From Microcyclospora pomicola (lineage: Eukaryota; Ascomycota; Dothideomycetes; Capnodiales), in contig NHNY01000037.1 of assembly GCA_002786065.1 (NCBI GenBank), positions 62,001-126,000 on the forward strand: a DNA stretch of 64,000 bases, given 5' to 3'. The notes under the pieces are model-generated. The model did no database searches. It worked only from the letters and a program-made list of their open reading frames with translations, and was not told the DNA's origin. Each line of letters opens with the position of its first letter. Position 1 is the stretch's first letter. The translations under genes were made by a program, and so were the position numbers. Of this stretch, positions 23,309 to 35,370 are shown one piece after another.

Positions 23309-24884
23309 TCATCGTTGCCGCGAGAAGATACGCTCCTCTTCCATCCTCTTCTCCACTAAAGCAATCACCTTGGCATCGTAGATTGCCTCCGGTGCCTTGC
23401 CCTCCTTCAGCACTCTCTTCTCGTGTTGCAGCATCTCATCCTTAGTCATACAGACCAAGTCCTCCAGTTTCAGCGTATCGGCCTTTTGTCCAGGCGTCGC
23501 TGTGTCGATCCATGTTCCCTCTGGCTTCCGCCACCTAGTCAACGCCAAGCGACTTGCCAGCCCCGACACTACGCTCCGCCCACGATACACTTCTTCTACA
23601 AGATACCCGATGTCGTCCGCGCTGACTGGGATGCGCAGTCCAAGTGGGTCTAGTCCAGCATCCCTCGCAATACGCTCTTCCAGCCCTTGCAGCTGCGCGA
23701 GAATGCCGTCGTACATCTTGTCGCGCGCCTTGGATGGTAGGTAATCGTGCGGGTACTCTGCGAGGCTGAGCATGATGTGATTGGCAACGCACAGTCCGAA
23801 GACAGCTGGCATGGTTCCTAGTACGGGCAAGATGCGCACGCGGAAGTCCGGCAGCACGCCGAGCTCGTTCACGGCACCCTTCCGGAACTCGTCTTCGGGC
23901 AGCGGCAACAGCTGTGCTTTGCCAGGGCCTGTTTTCTCCGAAGAGAATACCACTGGGATTCCGTCCTTGATTCCGAGCTTGCGCAACTTCTGGCGCGTGC
24001 TTCGCGAGAGAGGATCTTCAGCCGATGCGGAGATGTCGCCAATGAAGACCCTCGTGGGATCAGATTTGCATCCCGCGCCCATCGAGGAAATGACAGGGAT
24101 ACTGTTGCTGTGGCAGTACTGCAGAAGGGCGACTTTCGAATCGATATTGTCGATTGCGTCGATGACATAGTCGGGCTTTTGCCCATCTTTCCAGGGAGCC
24201 AGATGTGCTTTTGCAGTGTTGGCGCCGAACAATGCATTTTGGCAGTCGAAATGCGTCCATGGCGCGATCTGCTCGAGGCGTTTCTGGAGGCAGAGGACCT
24301 TTGGTGTCCCGACATCTGCGAGTGTGGCGACCGCATGTCGGTTTAGAGATGATAGGGTGACTTGATCGAAATCAATCAATCGTAGACGTCCGCATCCTGA
24401 TCGCACCAGAGCGGCAGTGGCATGAGAGCCAACTCCGCCACAACCTACGACGACCACGAACGCTTTCCGAAGTTTGGCGAGACCGTCATCTTTGAGGAAG
24501 ACTCGATTTCGAGCTAGTTGTTCAAGCACGAGTGCTATACGGTTATCAGCTTTGTTCTCACTTATTGAGCGACAACGGTTGCAGACCTTCGTCGTAGTCG
24601 CCGAGTCGTGCTCGACGAGCCAAGGCAATACTTCTTGCATCTTCATCGTTTGCGGCCGCTTCTTCGGGCACCGCACCTCCGAAGTTGTTGATTTGTTCGA
24701 TATCATGTGGCTGATCGAGTCCCGGTATCGAGTCTTTCAGGTCATGAACATTGTACAGCCGCCGTGCATTCTGCAGGCCTATGACAGCACTGGCAGCCAA
24801 ACATCCCGATACAACTGCGGTCAGTGCTAGTTGCACTTTATGCGAGCCGGTCATTTCTGCAAGAGAAGTAGACCATGTTGACAT
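23309..24884 (-). CDS. tRNA threonylcarbamoyladenosine dehydratase (Tcd1/2, E1-like)
   Basis: Exon 1 is 24884-24587 and exon 2 is 24534-23309. The 52-nt intron (GTCTGC donor, branch CTGATAAC) is in phase and gives 507 residues; the ATG at 24854 is an alternative start ten codons on. Near the amino end a hydrophobic segment (VQLALTAVVSGCLAAS) precedes NVHDLKDSIP, as in yeast Tcd proteins of the outer mitochondrial membrane. The ThiF/MoeB-type domain follows: VVVVGCGGVGSHATAAL (ATP loop), IDFDQVTLSSLNRHA, DAIDNIDSK and a conserved GAGCKSDPTR. The enzyme cyclises t6A to ct6A at tRNA position 37 using ATP. It is divergent from the lectin gene with only 275 bp between starts. Confidence 0.92.
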
Positions 24885-25159
24885 CGTGGACTGCGCGTCG
24901 GAAGCTGCAACATCGAAAAGTTGTCTCGTGACGTTGAAGTTGTGCGATCGACGCCATTGCGCCACAGCTTTGCGCCGGCCCACTTCCTCCACGACGATCC
25001 CTCGAAACTCCAGCTGGCGTCTACGAGCGCATCCACCCACAGTCGTTCCGTTCCTTGCGTTCCTTCAATTCGCAGTGCTTTATAATTTGACGGCTGCTGA
25101 AGTCTGCCTCAGTCTCTGGACGTTTCTCATCGGATGCTCACAAAGTAGCATCATCAATA

Positions 25160-26191
25160 ATGGCCGCTTTCCCTTTCACACGGCTGCTTTCCATACTGCT
25201 GGCAGCATGGAGCTTTTCTATAGCCGCAGCAGAAGAGTCGGATGTCAAGTCTGTGGCTCTGCGCACTCATAGCCTGCAATCGGTGCGTTCCTATACCAGT
25301 CGTCTGGCCTGAGCTCGCTCATCTGACCACCAACAGCCTTACCTCGATTCCGAGATGCAATCTCGCTGGTTCGACTTCGGCGGTGACACTGTCGTGCGCG
25401 CCGACTCATACGTCCGTCTGACCTCGCAAAACCCTTCGCAAGCTGGCTGGATCTTCTCTCGCATTCCTCTCACCGCGACCAACTGGGAGATTGAAGTGGA
25501 GTTCAAAATCTCCGGCAACACGGGCGGCCTCTACGGTGATGGCATGGCGATGTGGGTGACCAAGTCGCGCGCTGAGATGGGCCCTGTTTTCGGCATGAAG
25601 GACAACTTCGAGGGTTTGGGCCTGTTCTTCGACACATACAAGAACAATCGACCCGGGACTGTGTTCCCATATGTGATGGCTATGCTTGGAGATGGACGGA
25701 CCAGCTACGAGCAATCGACCGACGGAAAGCCGAACGAAGCTGCAGGCTGTTCAGTCAGAGGGATTCGCAACGCAGACTTCCCGACGAAAGCAAAGATCAC
25801 CTACTGGCAAGACAAGGAGCTGAGGGTGGAGATGATGTACAAGAAGGAGGATGAGTGGACGAAATGTTTCTCCATCCCGGACGTCAAGCTTCCTGCCACA
25901 ACATACCTTGGCTTCTCTGCGGAAACGGGAGAGTTGAGTGATAACCACGATATCATCAAGGTGGAGACACGGAACTTGTACTCGCCGTCAGGCAAGACTG
26001 GCTCCAGCACGGGAACTGGTGAGGCAGGCAGCAAGCCATACAGCAGAGGGAAGGGGAGACCAGCGAAGCCACCCAAGCAGAGCGGATCTTGGTTGTGGTT
26101 CTTCACGAAAATCGTGCTAGTTCTACTTGTTGTTGCAGGAGCGTATGTTGGGTTCACCGTGTATCGCGCACGGCAGAGAGACCGATTTTGA
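25160..26191 (+). CDS. L-type lectin cargo receptor (VIP36/ERGIC-53 family)
   Basis: Exon 1 (25160-25282) encodes a signal peptide (LLSILLAAWSFSIAAAEE). A 54-nt intron leads in phase to exon 2 (25337-26191). The product has 325 residues. The legume-lectin fold shows WEIEVEFKISG, YGDGMAMWVT and FEGLGLFFDTYKNN, with the aspartate and asparagine that bind calcium and mannose. Two later cysteines (in AAGCSV and TKCFS) could form the family disulfide. A Gly/Ser/Lys linker, one membrane span (about 295-314) and a short basic tail ending RDRF follow. This is a type I protein of the early secretory pathway that sorts glycoprotein cargo between ER and Golgi. The final phenylalanine could serve as an export signal. 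Confidence 0.93.
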
Positions 26192-28221
26192 GGCACGAAG
26201 GAGGGATTGAGAAGCGTTCCACCTGATTTGCTGCGTTCGAGCTTTCATAGCCATCTTCAATCTGAACCAAAACATGAAGCACAAACAACATCAAATGACC
26301 TCATTCGAATACGTAGACTTGCCTTGCGTAGATGTCCTCAGATTAGCTCTCAATGTTTGCAGTGACAACCAGATCCTCGTGTGAAGAAAGATCGGCTATC
26401 TCAACTTTGGCATGTGTTCATCATCACCGGACAAGACACAAGAAGTCCACCCAGTCAGGCCAGCACTCCCTCCAAGGGCTTCTCCCTCGCAACCGCAGCA
26501 GCAGCGACTCTACACGTGCAAGATGGAGCAGTGCTCGCCACTCCGATTGAAAACTATCTTTTTGGTTCGATCCTCATCGCCCTGCCGATGAAGGCAGGAC
26601 TGCGGAAGGTGTGCGTATGGGTGTCTCGGTCATGAGCGAGCACTATCGCTAACGACATCTGCCTCGAAAACGGGTGTGCTGTGGGTTGGGCAGGGGGAAC
26701 AGCGATGGGGGTGTGCGATGGCTTGGTTGGGTTGACCAGGAAGGTCGGAAACGCTGAGAGACAACTGCAAATCTGGAAGACCTTGGATTTCTGTTCTGAC
26801 TCAGCCACGTCGACCACGCCCGCATATGATCCTCCAGCATTCATGTGTGATGCCCGGCGAGGGGCAGAAACACAGCCGTGCCGGGTACGTGCAGGGCGAA
26901 GCCGGTCCTGAAGCTCGATGTTGTTTTCGTCATTGGCGCCATCTATCACCAAATGTGAGCTTCATGTGCATGATGATTAGGAGTGACTGTACCTTGCGAT
27001 TCTCATGCTTTCGGACATCCTTTCTTTCTTGATAAGTTCGACTACATGAGAACGAGATGCAGTCCAGCACATACCGGACGGGCAAGACACGCGCTTGACC
27101 ATTCCCGGACGGGTCGACGTGCGTCGCCCGTGCGAATTCCACCTCACTTCATTCTCGCGTTTCAGTTTCGACCTCCCTCGCTACAGAGATTGCTATCACT
27201 TTGAGCTGCGTAATCATCTGATGGTATCAAGACCTGTTCTCTACCGTACCAGATATATGTGGCATCACAACCTGCCGAGGTTATGTGATGTCTGCTCATC
27301 TCGATCATGCACTGCCCAACACATCTCCGCCTCGAGACGTCGCACCCTCATGACCCGGCCGATCCATGCCACCCACCATAATCTCCGTCAGATTGGGTGC
27401 AACCAGGTATGGCGAGCTGGCGCAGTATATATCTGACCAATGCTCGCGCATGTAGTCGTTGTTGCACTCCCCCGCTCTACCGTGGCAAGACCAGCCTCTC
27501 ACATCAAACCTATCAGTCATGACCAAGACTTGGCCAGCGATGTCAGACTATTTCCTGCAGTACTGTTGGAGTATGGCGATCTCGCCAAGGCTAATGGCAA
27601 CAAGTCTCTGCTGGCAGGCTCTTGGATGTCTACCAGATCGTCGTTTCCTTTCGCCGTACCAGTCTCATTCGTCTGTGGTCTTCAATGGTCAAGGGTTTGT
27701 TCCCTTTGTTACTTCATGGCCAGACCTCCGATGTTTGGAGCGCATCATTCTACGTCAAGATACCGCCCAGAAGTGTCGGCGTATAACAATGTGTGTTGAC
27801 CGCTTCTCTGTCATGTGTTGCTTCTCGCATGTCTTCTTGTCTGACGAGCTTCAGTATGTATCAACACTCTCCAACCAACGACGTACAGTTCTGGGAACGA
27901 GAGTCGGTCTGTCCGTATACATGGCTAGGAACCTGCCGGTGTGAGCGTTGCGCGGTGAGCATGGAGATGTTCGCAAGGATGTTGAGTCTGGTAAGGTGCG
28001 TTCATATCCCCGATGTTCTTCACATGTTGCTGTGTGGGACAACCACAATGTCTTGTGCACGGAGAACACCAACTTCACCCGCTGACAATCTCTCCCAGTT
28101 CTTCGCATCAGCTTTCACTCGACCATCACATCGGCCAGTCCTTGTCGCACCCACCGTCGAGCTTCATCAGCTCACTGCGACCTGGAGCATGCCATACCCA
28201 CTGCAGCGTTCGAGGCTGACA
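26192..28221. other. Intergenic, 2 kb
   Basis: This long gap lies between the lectin stop and the next proposed start. Frames on both strands are short or lack ATG. I find no family signal, repeat array or RNA. Confidence 0.4.
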
Positions 28222-29781
28222 ATGCTCAAGTCTGCGGAGCACACACTTCTGGATAGCGATGATGACGGTTCCGACGCTGTCCTCGCTGGAGACGACCAAC
28301 CCCCTCCCGTCCCGAGGAAAGACTCCCCTGCCGATGATCAGACCAGCCGTGGCAAGGGAAAGCTTGTCAAGTCTGATAAGCGCAGAGATGACACAAGCCA
28401 TTCATCTTCCGTGAGCGACGGCTCGACACGTCGAAGTAGCTCTGCCGCGACCAGCTTCTTCAGTCGTCTCGCTCGACGTCAGCCTGTGCAGCTACCGCGT
28501 CTCGACACCTCGAATGCGAACGCTACCGTTAGCAAGAAATCTTCCGTCTCCGGACTGAGCACAAGAACGCAGCGTAATAAGACCAGATTCCAGCAGGAGT
28601 TCGGTTTATCTTCTGCACCACTGAACGAGTCCATTTCTTACAATCCGTCGCCACAAACTGAGGAATGCCTCAGCCCTCGGACCTACATCTACAAAGGTCA
28701 GCAGATGGACGTTCAAGGTGCCGGCCACTACAAGCACAACAGTCTTGTCAAGAACAACAGTGCGGATGTACTCTTCCACGGCGGCTGGCGCCCTCGCATG
28801 GAGCACAAAGACACGGTGCCGATCACGATGGAGGAGGAAGAATCTGAAGAGATGAATGTCATTCGTCATTCAGCTCATCGCGCAAATTCGCATAGCAGTC
28901 GAGTCGCCGAGCGCCCCCATGTCAAGTCGATCACAGGTCGCATGGACTCCGGTACTCTGATGGTGGATGAGCTCGACAAGGTACTAGCACAAAAAGACAA
29001 AACTGATGCTACCACCGGTAACGATGATTCTGCAGAGATAAGACTCGACAAGAGCAAAATCAACGGGCTCACGATGCCTCGACGTCGACTACCTCGGTCG
29101 GATACGTATTACGATCTGACCTCACCGCCACCATTGCCGTCTGGGCTGATCAGGAGCGGCAGTCTTCCGATCTTGTCGGCCCTTCCACGACCCGCAAACC
29201 CCAGCGCCGCATCCGGCAGATCTTTCTTCGATCGTACATATGCCGACTACCTTGCTTCCTCGTCCTCAATTGAGAGCCAGTCACGCCCGCTCTTGCATGA
29301 CAGCTCAACTACCGAAATCGAGTCTCCTTCAAGTCCGAACGCTACCCACCCTGAGCCCCTCTTTTCCAATCCACCAAATCAGCCGTATCCAGTTTTCTCG
29401 ACGTCAACATCACGTCCTCCCTCCGCCGAAATCACCTTCAACACCGGCATCTTCGCGCTTTCTTCCTCGCTGGCCCCGATCCATCCATCCGGCGCTCGCA
29501 CACCACCTCACCGCCCTCGCAGCCGTCCGTCCTTTCTCGCGCCTCTCCCCGTGCTTTCCGTCGACTACCCTTTCTACAACCCCACCAAACCACCGCATGC
29601 GCAGTTCACCAGCACGCACATGTTCAACAGCCGCGGCAGCGAAAGCTGGGGCGATGCCAAGCGATGGTGTTGCTGTAACTGCGGGAGCCTGACGATCGTC
29701 GAGCAAGGCGTTTGTGCGAATCTCCGCTGTGCGCATGAGCGTTGTCACTTGCCGGAGTGCAGGGATGTGGCCGTTCTTTGA
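28222..29781 (+). CDS. Ser-rich hypothetical protein with Cys-rich C-terminus
   Basis: The frame is open well upstream (to 27793), but the good start is the ATG at 28222, where composition changes to typical coding sequence. That gives 519 residues. The chain is Ser/Pro/Asp-rich and mostly disordered, with basic stretches (STRRSSSAATSFFSRLARR) that could be phosphorylated or bind membrane or nucleic acid. The last 40 residues hold CCCNCGS, VCANLRCAHERCHLPEC, a spacing that suggests a small zinc-binding knuckle. I do not recognise the family. An upstream exon joined by splicing remains possible. Confidence 0.65.
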   Translation: MLKSAEHTLLDSDDDGSDAVLAGDDQPPPVPRKDSPADDQTSRGKGKLVKSDKRRDDTSHSSSVSDGSTRRSSSAATSFFSRLARRQPVQLPRLDTSNANATVSKKSSVSGLSTRTQRNKTRFQQEFGLSSAPLNESISYNPSPQTEECLSPRTYIYKGQQMDVQGAGHYKHNSLVKNNSADVLFHGGWRPRMEHKDTVPITMEEEESEEMNVIRHSAHRANSHSSRVAERPHVKSITGRMDSGTLMVDELDKVLAQKDKTDATTGNDDSAEIRLDKSKINGLTMPRRRLPRSDTYYDLTSPPPLPSGLIRSGSLPILSALPRPANPSAASGRSFFDRTYADYLASSSSIESQSRPLLHDSSTTEIESPSSPNATHPEPLFSNPPNQPYPVFSTSTSRPPSAEITFNTGIFALSSSLAPIHPSGARTPPHRPRSRPSFLAPLPVLSVDYPFYNPTKPPHAQFTSTHMFNSRGSESWGDAKRWCCCNCGSLTIVEQGVCANLRCAHERCHLPECRDVAVL

Positions 29782-30136
29782 TTCACTGATCGTAACGGCG
29801 TGGTTGGAGGCAGATCGCATTGCATTGATCACACGTGCTCTTGGAGCATGGCGTTCAGCGCGCGGAGGATATTCTCGCGGTTGGCTCCACGACAGGTAGT
29901 CTCTACGCCCGCGACAAGAGAACAGGTTGTACTCGATGAGTCGAAGAGATAGCTACCTAGGGTTCCACTTCGTAGTTCAACGAGCTTGTTCTCTACCTTT
30001 CTACAGTCTCGGTTTCTTCTCGTAAAAGTCACCTCAGCTTTGTCACAACTGGTCCATGTGATAAGTTCTCCCTCAAATCAGCAGTAACTGCCTGACCTTT
30101 CAGACCTCCGGGTTCTAGTGTAGGGAGGCGACACGA

Positions 30137-30188
30137 TGTCGTACTCAAGGCAGAGATAGGCATCTGTCGTACTCAAGGCAGAGCTAGG
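30137..30188. repeat. 28-bp tandem duplication
   Basis: The 24-base string starting TGTCGTACTCAAGGCAGAG occurs at 30137-30160 and again at 30165-30188 with one difference, giving a period of 28. Confidence 0.85.
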
Positions 30189-30643
30189 TAACAGGATGAA
30201 GTTCATCACAGCATTCATCGGAAGAGGGTGCCAGGATGGAATATACATGTACCTACATGTTTGTTGCAGACCTACATATCTACCTTACATGGCACATAAC
30301 CCATGAAGCCCCTCCCCACCAGACCAACCATCTTCATCTTCATCTTCATCTTAATCTCCAACCTCGCGTTCAGGTTCAAGTTCACGTAGGGGAGTCCTCA
30401 AGGTAAAGGTGAGTCTTAATTCCCTCCGCTCCATCTCCCTTGCTCGTCGATTCTCATCCTGGAAGATCAATCCACTTACCTCATGTTATGTACCAGCCCT
30501 ATCTACTGTGCCTTACCCACCCTACCCTACCGATACCTACCTATACTACCTACCGATACCGATCTACTATCTGACAACGTACCATAAGAGATCAAGTAAG
30601 GTATCTAAGGTAGGCTCTGCAAGTGCACCACTTGTACCCGACA

Positions 30644-30826
30644 TGCAGGTAGGTAGGTAGGTCAGCAGCAGGTACCTTAGATTAGGTAGGTAAGGTAAGG
30701 TAGGTAGGTAGCAGAAACCTTAGATTAGGCAGGTAAGGTAGGTAAGTAGCAGGTACCTTAGATTAGGTAGGTAAGGTACCTAGGTAGGTCGCAGGCACCT
30801 TAGGTCAGGCAAGGTAAGGTACCTTA
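30644..30826. repeat. AGGT-rich minisatellite, about 4 copies of 38-43 bp
   Basis: Copies begin at 30668, 30711, 30749 and 30791, each starting GCAGG(T/C)ACCTTAG or GCAGAAACCTTAG and continuing with GGTAGGTAAGG-type blocks. (AGGT)n precedes the first copy. Copies vary in length and in internal AGGT number, as expected for slippage. A TACC-rich tract 100-150 bp upstream could pair with it as a long hairpin. Confidence 0.85.
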
Positions 30827-31642
30827 CACTCCCCTCCTCCTTGATCAAATCCACTCTACATGACCCGTGAATCCTCAACTCGTATTTCATCAAACGCGCA
30901 AAAGCCGATGCCATAGACATAGCCTCACGCGGTGAGACGCCAGATCGCGGCAGTAGGTGGGCGTCATCATGTGGAAGCAGCGCCGAGGGGAAGCAAAGGA
31001 ATGCTTCACGAGGCGGAATTCATTGCTTGAGGTATATTATCAATCTTAGGTATCTGGCCTGGTCTGAGGCCAGGAAATGTCAAGGGATACTATCAGCATG
31101 AGCAAAACACAACATGGCAAGAAAGTGAACAGCACGAGCAACAGAGTGTACGTATATTTGATAAAGAGCCCTATTTCCCGTCGTGGTAATGTCACTGCCA
31201 ATGAACTTTTCGATGGCTGCTGGTTCCAGCGCATACTGCATGCAGACCACCCTCACGACCCAACTACAATACATTCCATCTCTTTGCCACCCAGAAGGGC
31301 GCTGCACCCAATATTTCATGTCGTCGCGCATATGTACATTTCCTCCCCCGTTTGACCTCTTCCAGACTACATGATATGTGTCGTATGTATGTTGTTTTAA
31401 ATTTCACTCCGTCATCTAGATATGTGATGATGTTCTGCCGCCAGCCGACGGTACCATCGCGCAGAAGAATACGAGGTAGAGTTGAGTGGAAGCAGAGAGA
31501 TCCAACGCAATCGCAATGGACCGTCGAGATGACCCAACTACCCGCCCATGGGGGTATCAGGATCTTGCTGAAGAACGCCGGTGGTGCAAAAGCACGAAAA
31601 AGCCATATCCGTCAAGTCATAAAGAATGTAATGGTAGTAGAT

Positions 31643-33283
31643 CTACCGTGAGTCGAAGCTGGTCCGAAGATCCGGGTTGGTGACGCCAAGCGGCCGACTG
31701 TAGTCGCGTTGATCTTGCATCGACACGCGACTGCCATTCGCTTCGGCATTGGCAAATAGCGCTGATGGGTTCAGGCGTTGGTCGTACACCAGGGGTTTGC
31801 TGTCACTACGACGACTCCTGTTGCTGTTCTCTCTCGAGTTGCCAAGCACACTCGAAGGGCTGGCCGCCTCTGGCGCGGCGAACCCACCAAGGATCATCGA
31901 GTGGCGGACGCTGCTGCTTCCGGTGTTGTTGTTTTGGAAGGTCTCCTCCTCACGTTCGGCCATACTCGGCGGTCGCGCATGCGCAAGTAGTCCAGATTTA
32001 CTTAGCACGCTGATGTTCCGTCTTGGTCGAGTCTTGCCGTTCGCGTCTTGTGCACCCGCTTCAGCATCGTTGTGGCGTTTTCGTCGCCAGAGTAGGAATG
32101 CAGCCAGGGCCAGTGCAGCAAGTCCAACCAGACCACCAATGACAGCACCGGCGATTGCTCCTCCCGATAGACCTTTTCGTTGCATGACAATCGATGTATC
32201 GGAAGATGAACTGTCGCTACCGGCATAGACAGCGGTAGGAGTGGAAGTCACGGTTTGAGTCACAGCAGCACCAGAGACCGTAACGACTCGAACGCTGGTT
32301 ACAGGTGATGCAGCAGAGGTGGAAGTCGACGAGGTCTGCGCCACCGGCACGACGACTGGTGCGAGTGTAGTGCTAGTTGTTGTCAAGACGCTAGTGGATG
32401 AGGATGAAGTGGATGAGGTAGTTGATGAAGTCAATGAAGATGATGAAGAGGACTGCAGAGATATTAGCTCGTGTCGTGGTTGTCAGGTTGACGTGCGGTG
32501 GGCAGATGTGGTGGAGCAGGGAATATGACAAAACAACAAAGACCAATCCAGATCCCCACACACGGAGACAACTCACAGAGCTCGTTGGGACTTGCGAAAA
32601 GCTGGTCGTCGACGTGCTTGATGATTCAACAGTTGAGGACTGGAAGAAAGGGAAAGTCAACACGGAGGTCGACGTGGTCAAGGTCTCGCTTGAGGTGGCA
32701 GCGGAAGGGGAAGTAGTGGACAAAGGCAAAGACGAGCTTGAAGACTCGAAAGAGGAGAAAGTAGAAGTCGTCCGAGTGCTCTCGGGTGAGGCTCCGGGGG
32801 AAGAACTAACCGATTCGCTCGTGGTGGATTCTGTGGTGATGGTGGACGTGGTTCCAGCAGTAGTCTCGGCGGACGCGGTGCTGAGGGGGACGTAGCCGAG
32901 CAGGCCCTCGTCCTGATTGCCGCAGAGATCATCTGGATAGCCTGGACAGCCTTTGTCGCAGCTTCCGACACTCGTCTGACTGGTGGGGGCTTCGTTGGTA
33001 CACCAGCAGCTCGTGTATTGAACGACAGCATACGCGTAGCCGGAGTCGCAATGCGTCGAGCAGTATGAGTAGGAGTTCCACGTGTAGACGACTGTGATGT
33101 TATCGTCAGCAAGCCATATCCACCCGATGCCAAGAGCAGGCTCTGCGATCACTCACCCAGGGTGTCATCACTAGCAGTGTTCTCCGAGGAGCAGTATTCC
33201 TGCGACAGGCTGTTGACCCGCACGGCGAGCAGTGCAAGCCCTGCCAGTGCTGTCCGCATCGAAAAGGTGTCGCGTGGTGGCAT
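31643..33283 (-). CDS. WSC-domain cell-surface protein (stress-sensor type), 3 exons
   Basis: The exons are 33283-33157, 33091-32577 and 32452-31643, with introns of 65 and 124 nt in phase. The product has 483 residues. A signal peptide (MRTALAGLALLAVRVNS) is followed by a WSC domain with the family cysteines: EYCSSENT, YSYCSTHCDSGY, TSCWCTNE, CDKGCPGYPDDLCG, ending at GLLGYVPL. A Ser/Thr-rich stalk of about 170 residues, one membrane span (GAIAGAVIGGLVGLAALALA) and a basic 130-residue cytosolic tail complete the layout of Wsc/Mid2-like sensors. Such proteins report cell-wall stress to Rho1. Whether this one signals or is only a glycan-binding surface protein cannot be read from sequence. Confidence 0.88.
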
Positions 33284-35019
33284 GATGGCAATTCCTGGGG
33301 GTCCTGATTAAATTATTTCCTGTCTCTTCTGGCCCCACTCGCTACGATCACAGCTGATGTACAGTTCATCCACGCAATGGAGGGTCGAGAGAGTGTTGGT
33401 CGCTAGTCGGTGCAAGGGCCAATGTGGTATCACTGACTTGACCGGCAAGTCGTGGGGGTGAAGCAGATGGGGCAGTCCGTGACAGTGAAGTCCTGGACGT
33501 GATGGTGAGATGGTGAACTCCTGGGATGGTGATGAAGCGAAAGAACGTCAAAGGAGTGGCGGTGGATGTGTGTCGGGGTGGATGTTGGACGAGTTGGAAG
33601 AGAAGGAGAGAGTAAAACGGTTCTCGCGGTTCGCGATAGCAGGATTGCACTATTCATTGGCGGATCCACCGTCACGCGAGGATGCGCCAATCACCGGCCG
33701 CGACCCGCGCAACGCGAACCGGATCGAGATGTCTGACGCACGACCCTAACCCGATCCAGCTGGGACGCCAGACGAAATTGGCGGAAAACTCCAAGCAGAA
33801 TCCTGCCTTCCGCTAGATTTTACTCTATCATGCCCGTTGTGCTATAGGACACTATAGAGCACAAGCACGCCAGTCGAACGGTAGAAACGATTCAGTACAG
33901 CCGTTGAGGTCAGTAGTAGATAGAAGTCTGGTCTAGATGCACGACCAAGAGCGACGCTGGTGAAGCATTGCGATGTGCACAGTGGTTATGCGATAGAACG
34001 ACGAGCTATGCATGATTTCCCACCTCGCCTATGCAGGTACGAGCTTGTCTCGAACCTTACATCGAATCCCTCTGCTCCTCCGCCAACACACCTCACACAT
34101 GGAACATGACGCCCGCCGAACACGTATCTTTTCACCACATCAACATCCATGTCGATGCGAGAACTTGACGTCAACGCTCGTGAGGTCGACATCCATGTGC
34201 GCATCTTGCGATCGCTGAATACGATCCCATGTTGCGCTGTGCTGGGGCTTCGAATCGAACTCACCACCAAGCATTGACTCTCTCAAGCCGCGGCATATGT
34301 ATGTGCTTGGTAATGTACCTTATACAGCAATTTGCAACCCCATCCAGATCCCACTTCATCTTCTCAACTCACCAGCAGATCTTGTTGTCAATGGCGATGC
34401 CGAAACCCCTGGTCAAGCCACCTGCTCACTGCCATCCATACCTACCTACCTACCTACCGCGGCTGTCTCTCGGGTCATCACAAGCCATGCAGACGCAGAC
34501 ATCTCCTTCAACATCCGAGTACACTCCAAGCCATCACTGCCGCCATCCATCTTCGCATCCAGGTAAACAAGATGGAGAGGACTATCCCTCGGCAACATCT
34601 GAAACGCGATACAGTCCAACCTCGCACACTACTCCGGCACCATCACATGAAACGCACGAGGCCAAGCCACATGACGATAAGCCGATACTGCCGATAAGCA
34701 TCCTTATCGGCTGGCTGCATACCGGCTAAAGGCAAGTACAACTTCAACATGTGAATCGACTGCAGATGCACACCGCATGATAGGTAAGGTAGGTATTGTC
34801 CCTTGCATCGATGTACGGCAAGACGCATGCATTCAAGCTGTGCTTTCCAGGCCATTCACCGCTATCACCTGCAATGTTTGCACAACACATGTAGGTCTAT
34901 ATATCGTGTACCGTGAGTTCCACCAAGACCATCTCCCTTGCTCCATACCACATCACAACCTCCACTCCATATCAGAACAAACACAACACGACTCTCGAAG
35001 ACAAGATTCCACACTCGCC
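33284..35019. other. Intergenic, 1.7 kb
   Basis: This stretch lies between two divergent starts. It holds a short CTAC repeat (34437-34459) and no supported gene; several short frames on both strands lack family features. Confidence 0.4.
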
Positions 35020-35370
35020 ATGTCCACCCAACCCTCCTCGTCTGCCAACAACGCCAACGCCGGCTCCGGCAACCCCGGCCCATCCAACAACGCCGGCTAC
35101 ACCATCACCTCGACTGGAACTAATGCTGAAGTACGTCCCACTACCTACCTGTCATCTTACACCCAAACCAATCAACCAACCAACTAACCTCTCCCCCCAC
35201 AGGGCAACCACTACTGCCACCGTGACCACGGCAGCGACGCCGCCAACGCCAACGCCTACCACTACAGCAACGCCGACGGCTCCTACTACTACTCCAACGC
35301 CAACGGCTCGACGTACTACAACTCCGGCGACGGGTATAGTCGCTACTCGCCGCCGGGCGGGAGCAAGTAA
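35020..35370 (+). CDS. Small Asn/Tyr/Ser-rich conserved protein, 2 exons
   Basis: Exon 1 is 35020-35130 and exon 2 is 35203-35370, joined by a 72-nt intron (GTACGT donor, branch CTAAC, acceptor CACAG) in phase. The product has 92 residues. Exon 1 is Asn/Ser/Gly-rich and ends TITSTGTNAE. Exon 2 starts GNHYCHRDHG and repeats a Y-H-Y-S-N / Y-Y-Y-S-N / T-Y-Y-N pattern, ending SPPGGSK. I have seen similar 80-100-residue proteins in many Pezizomycotina but know no function. No signal peptide is visible. Codon use is strongly C-ending, suggesting good expression. Confidence 0.8.

Larger units (their letters stand above)
29782..31642. other. Gene-poor stretch with minisatellite repeats
   Basis: This 1.9-kb stretch is without a supported gene. 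It contains a 28-bp duplication and an AGGT-rich repeat block (listed separately), plus the complementary TACC-rich tract at about 30490-30560. The last 0.6 kb is the 3' flank of the WSC gene. Confidence 0.5.

Noticed and set aside
27793-28221. Upstream 143 codons of the Ser-rich protein
   Set aside because: It begins at GTG and is Cys/Met/Thr-rich and unlike the downstream part; probably open by chance.
34437-34459. CTAC microsatellite
   Set aside because: About four short units only; too small to be more than simple sequence.
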